Origin: DAOUMF01 sp034408935
GTDB lineage: Bacteria > Chloroflexota > Dehalococcoidia > SM23-28-2 > RBG-16-64-32
Length of the DNA: 64,000 bases
Direction: 5' to 3'
NCBI GenBank assembly: GCA_034408935.1
Contig: DAOUMV010000013.1
Coordinates: forward strand, 124,001-188,000
A program made the translations under genes and the position numbers. Below, piece after piece: positions 62,652-64,000 of this stretch. The notes below the pieces were generated by a model, which did not search any database, was not told where the DNA came from, and saw nothing but the letters and a program-made list of their open reading frames with translations. How positions within the stretch are numbered: the first letter of the stretch is position 1; every line of letters begins with the position of its first letter.

Positions 62652-62911
62652 TCCAAGAGCACAATCTCCAACGGCGAGCGCTCTATCTCACCTACCGAGT
62701 GTGGCTGTCTTCCCTTCCCTCAACGCAGAGGGCAAGGTCTACCAGTTCAGTCGCTAGGCCAAACAAACTCCCGTCGTTGCGCGCCCAGACGGGCGCCAGC
62801 ATGGGCGGGCAGCGGTCACGTCCCGACCGATACGTCGCGCCCCACCTCCACCCACGCCTGTAGGCGAACGCTTCCGCTGCCCGCACCGGGAGGGGGCACC
62901 GTGACTAGCGC
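62652..62911. other. Non-coding, carries duplicated guaB-like tail
   Basis: Contains the 62728-62759 copy of the guaB-like 3' end; otherwise nothing recognised. Confidence 0.6.
62728..62759. repeat. Direct repeat, distal copy of the guaB-like 3' end
   Basis: GAGGGCAAGGTCTACCAG-type sequence with TAG, 30/32 identical to 61834-61865; brackets the dodecin gene and the pseudogene. Confidence 0.8.
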
Positions 62912-63604
62912 TTAGTCGGCCTCGTCATCGCTGGAAACGGGGGCGTCAGGGTCCACTCCACCGACCTCGGTCCACAGCCCGCACGTGACACCATCGACGT
63001 AGCTCTTGCCTCCGAGCTCCGCCTCCACCGTCTGGCAGAAGTCGGCCGCATCGGTCGACAGCACCGCCCGGCCGACCGGCGGGAACGACTCCATGACGGC
63101 GTAGTCCACATCGTCGTCGTAGGCCTGCAACACCCCTTCGCTCTCGGAGAGATCGTCCTGGGTAACCGAGGTGTTGAAGTTCACCGTCACTTCGTATTGA
63201 ACCACCGCGTCCGCTGGGAGCGTGGGCGGGACGTTGTCCTCCTCGGCTTGGGGCGGCACGAGTCCCGTGCAGCGCCAGTTGATCTCGGCGGTCCTGTCGG
63301 ACACGCTTACAACGCAGGCCGGTGCGCAGCCGGGCTTGTCGATGTCCAGGTCGAGCCACCAGGTGCCGGTGCCCTCGTTGCAGGAGCGCGTGCCCTTGAG
63401 CTGGCCCTGCTCAAGGCATTCGCTCGCCCCCGCGATGTCCACGGCTTCCTTATAGCTCAGTTTCGCGCCCGTGTCGGCGTCTACACAGTCCTCGCCCTGT
63501 TCCCTGTCACTATCGCCGGGATCGGCAGCGGTCGAGCCGCAGCCGCTAAGGATCACGACACTCAGAATAGCCACGAATGCCAGGGTCACCAGTTTGGCCT
63601 TCAT
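62912..63604 (-). CDS. Cys-rich lipoprotein of unknown function
   Basis: 230 residues. Signal peptide with lipobox VILSGC (Cys 22). The exported part has seven or more further Cys (GEDCVDAD, ASECLEQ, RSCNEG, GCAPACVVSV, WRCTGL, DFCQTV, VTCGLW), so likely disulfide-stabilised. An acidic tail follows. AGGAGG 7 nt before ATG. No family recognised. Confidence 0.8.
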   Translation of the reverse strand: MKAKLVTLAFVAILSVVILSGCGSTAADPGDSDREQGEDCVDADTGAKLSYKEAVDIAGASECLEQGQLKGTRSCNEGTGTWWLDLDIDKPGCAPACVVSVSDRTAEINWRCTGLVPPQAEEDNVPPTLPADAVVQYEVTVNFNTSVTQDDLSESEGVLQAYDDDVDYAVMESFPPVGRAVLSTDAADFCQTVEAELGGKSYVDGVTCGLWTEVGGVDPDAPVSSDDEAD

Positions 63605-63738
63605 TCCTAGCCTCCTGCTGCTGTTGTCGGTGCCATTCCGATCGGCTCCACGGTAGAGTGAGCGCCATCTTGTAGACGGAATGAGGGCCGAAAAGGTTCC
63701 GCCTGAGTGCAGAGCTGAGGACAGGCCTTGCGTCCGCC

Positions 63739-64000
63739 CTACGGCCGCACGACGAGGACGCGATCCAGCCCCGATAGGTCGTTCCGCACCTCGATGCGCG
63801 CCTCAGGGAACGCTTCCGCCGCCAGCCTTCGCGCCGCATCGCCCTGCTCCTCGCCGATCTCGACGAACAGCGCCCCGCCCGGCTTGAGGCAGGCGGGGGC
63901 CTGCCTCAGTAGCCGCTCGATGATGCGCAGGCCCTCGGGCCCTCCGTCCAGGCCCAGGCGGGGCTCGTGCTGGCGGATCTCCGGCGGCCCCGCCTCGAAG
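63739..64000 (-). CDS. prmC: PrmC/HemK glutamine methyltransferase, C-terminal part
   Basis: About 87 codons from the window edge to TAG at 63741-63739; the gene starts beyond the window. EPRLGLDGGPEGLRIIERLL, LKPGGALFVEIGEEQGD and a final RNDLSGLDRVLVVRP are the C-terminal signature of PrmC, which methylates the GGQ glutamine of release factors. prfA normally lies upstream and would be off-window. Confidence 0.9.
   Translation of the reverse strand, partial: FEAGPPEIRQHEPRLGLDGGPEGLRIIERLLRQAPACLKPGGALFVEIGEEQGDAARRLAAEAFPEARIEVRNDLSGLDRVLVVRP

Overview
The window is GC-rich, double-strand-coded bacterial chromosome. The gene set (CdaA/CdaR, Der, PlsY, a short nuo operon, GuaB3-type IMPDH-like protein, DUF1015 next to SerA, tiny zinc-ribbon proteins with a CTHHW...CKRCG pattern) fits Chloroflexota, probably a Dehalococcoidia-like lineage. 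This placement is inferred from gene content, not from a marker tree.

Layout. 1-7.3 kb (minus): a TPR membrane protein cut by the window edge, MutS2, and an operon selA / AMMECR1-type fusion / GNAT / proteasome-fold Ntn hydrolase. 7.3-13 kb: class V aminotransferase and SerA, DUF1015, HIT, RNase PH and a Gmad2-type lipoprotein. 13-17.5 kb: an orphan helical membrane protein flanked by a 40-bp direct repeat that copies the comEC 3' end, then comEC and comEA. 17.5-28.8 kb is an accessory region of short, mostly singly transcribed genes separated by long non-coding gaps: zinc ribbons, cupins, a VOC protein, exported proteins, a Flp-pilin-like protein, an HD-GYP protein and several proteins under 75 residues. 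Many are preceded by a recurrent TTGACA-(17/18)-CACAAT promoter repeat with a conserved spacer. The same region holds the best finding: a C_GCAxxG_C_C-family gene whose first conserved Cys codon is an in-frame TGA followed by a bacterial SECIS-like hairpin. It is consistent with selA in the same window.

28.8-36 kb (plus): argF, cdaA, cdaR, der, plsY, HEAT, NUDIX and GNAT genes, tightly packed. 36-40.9 kb (minus): MaoC-N, MaoC and two paralogous SDR genes forming a beta-oxidation-like operon, then a small membrane protein, a PHP phosphoesterase and a GNAT. 41-50.5 kb (plus): respiratory complex I genes nuoA-C-D-H-J-K-L-M-N, with no nuoB, nuoI or nuoEFG and with a 64-residue DUF2007-like ORF between nuoK and nuoL. 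50.5-56 kb (plus): ybeY, dnaX (apparently leaderless), ybaB, recR, recO, an FmdB-type zinc ribbon and two small genes. 56-60.6 kb (minus): rsmI, metG, tatD and a polyprenyl synthase. 60.6-64 kb: guaB-like gene, dodecin, a small pseudogene, a Cys-rich lipoprotein and the 3' part of prmC.

Dispersed repeats are common. They include a REP-like element that is translated in frame inside rsmI and dnaX, inverted GC-rich palindromes, and duplicated gene 3' ends around inserted genes. I recognised no rRNA or tRNA genes, CRISPR arrays, transposases or integrases.
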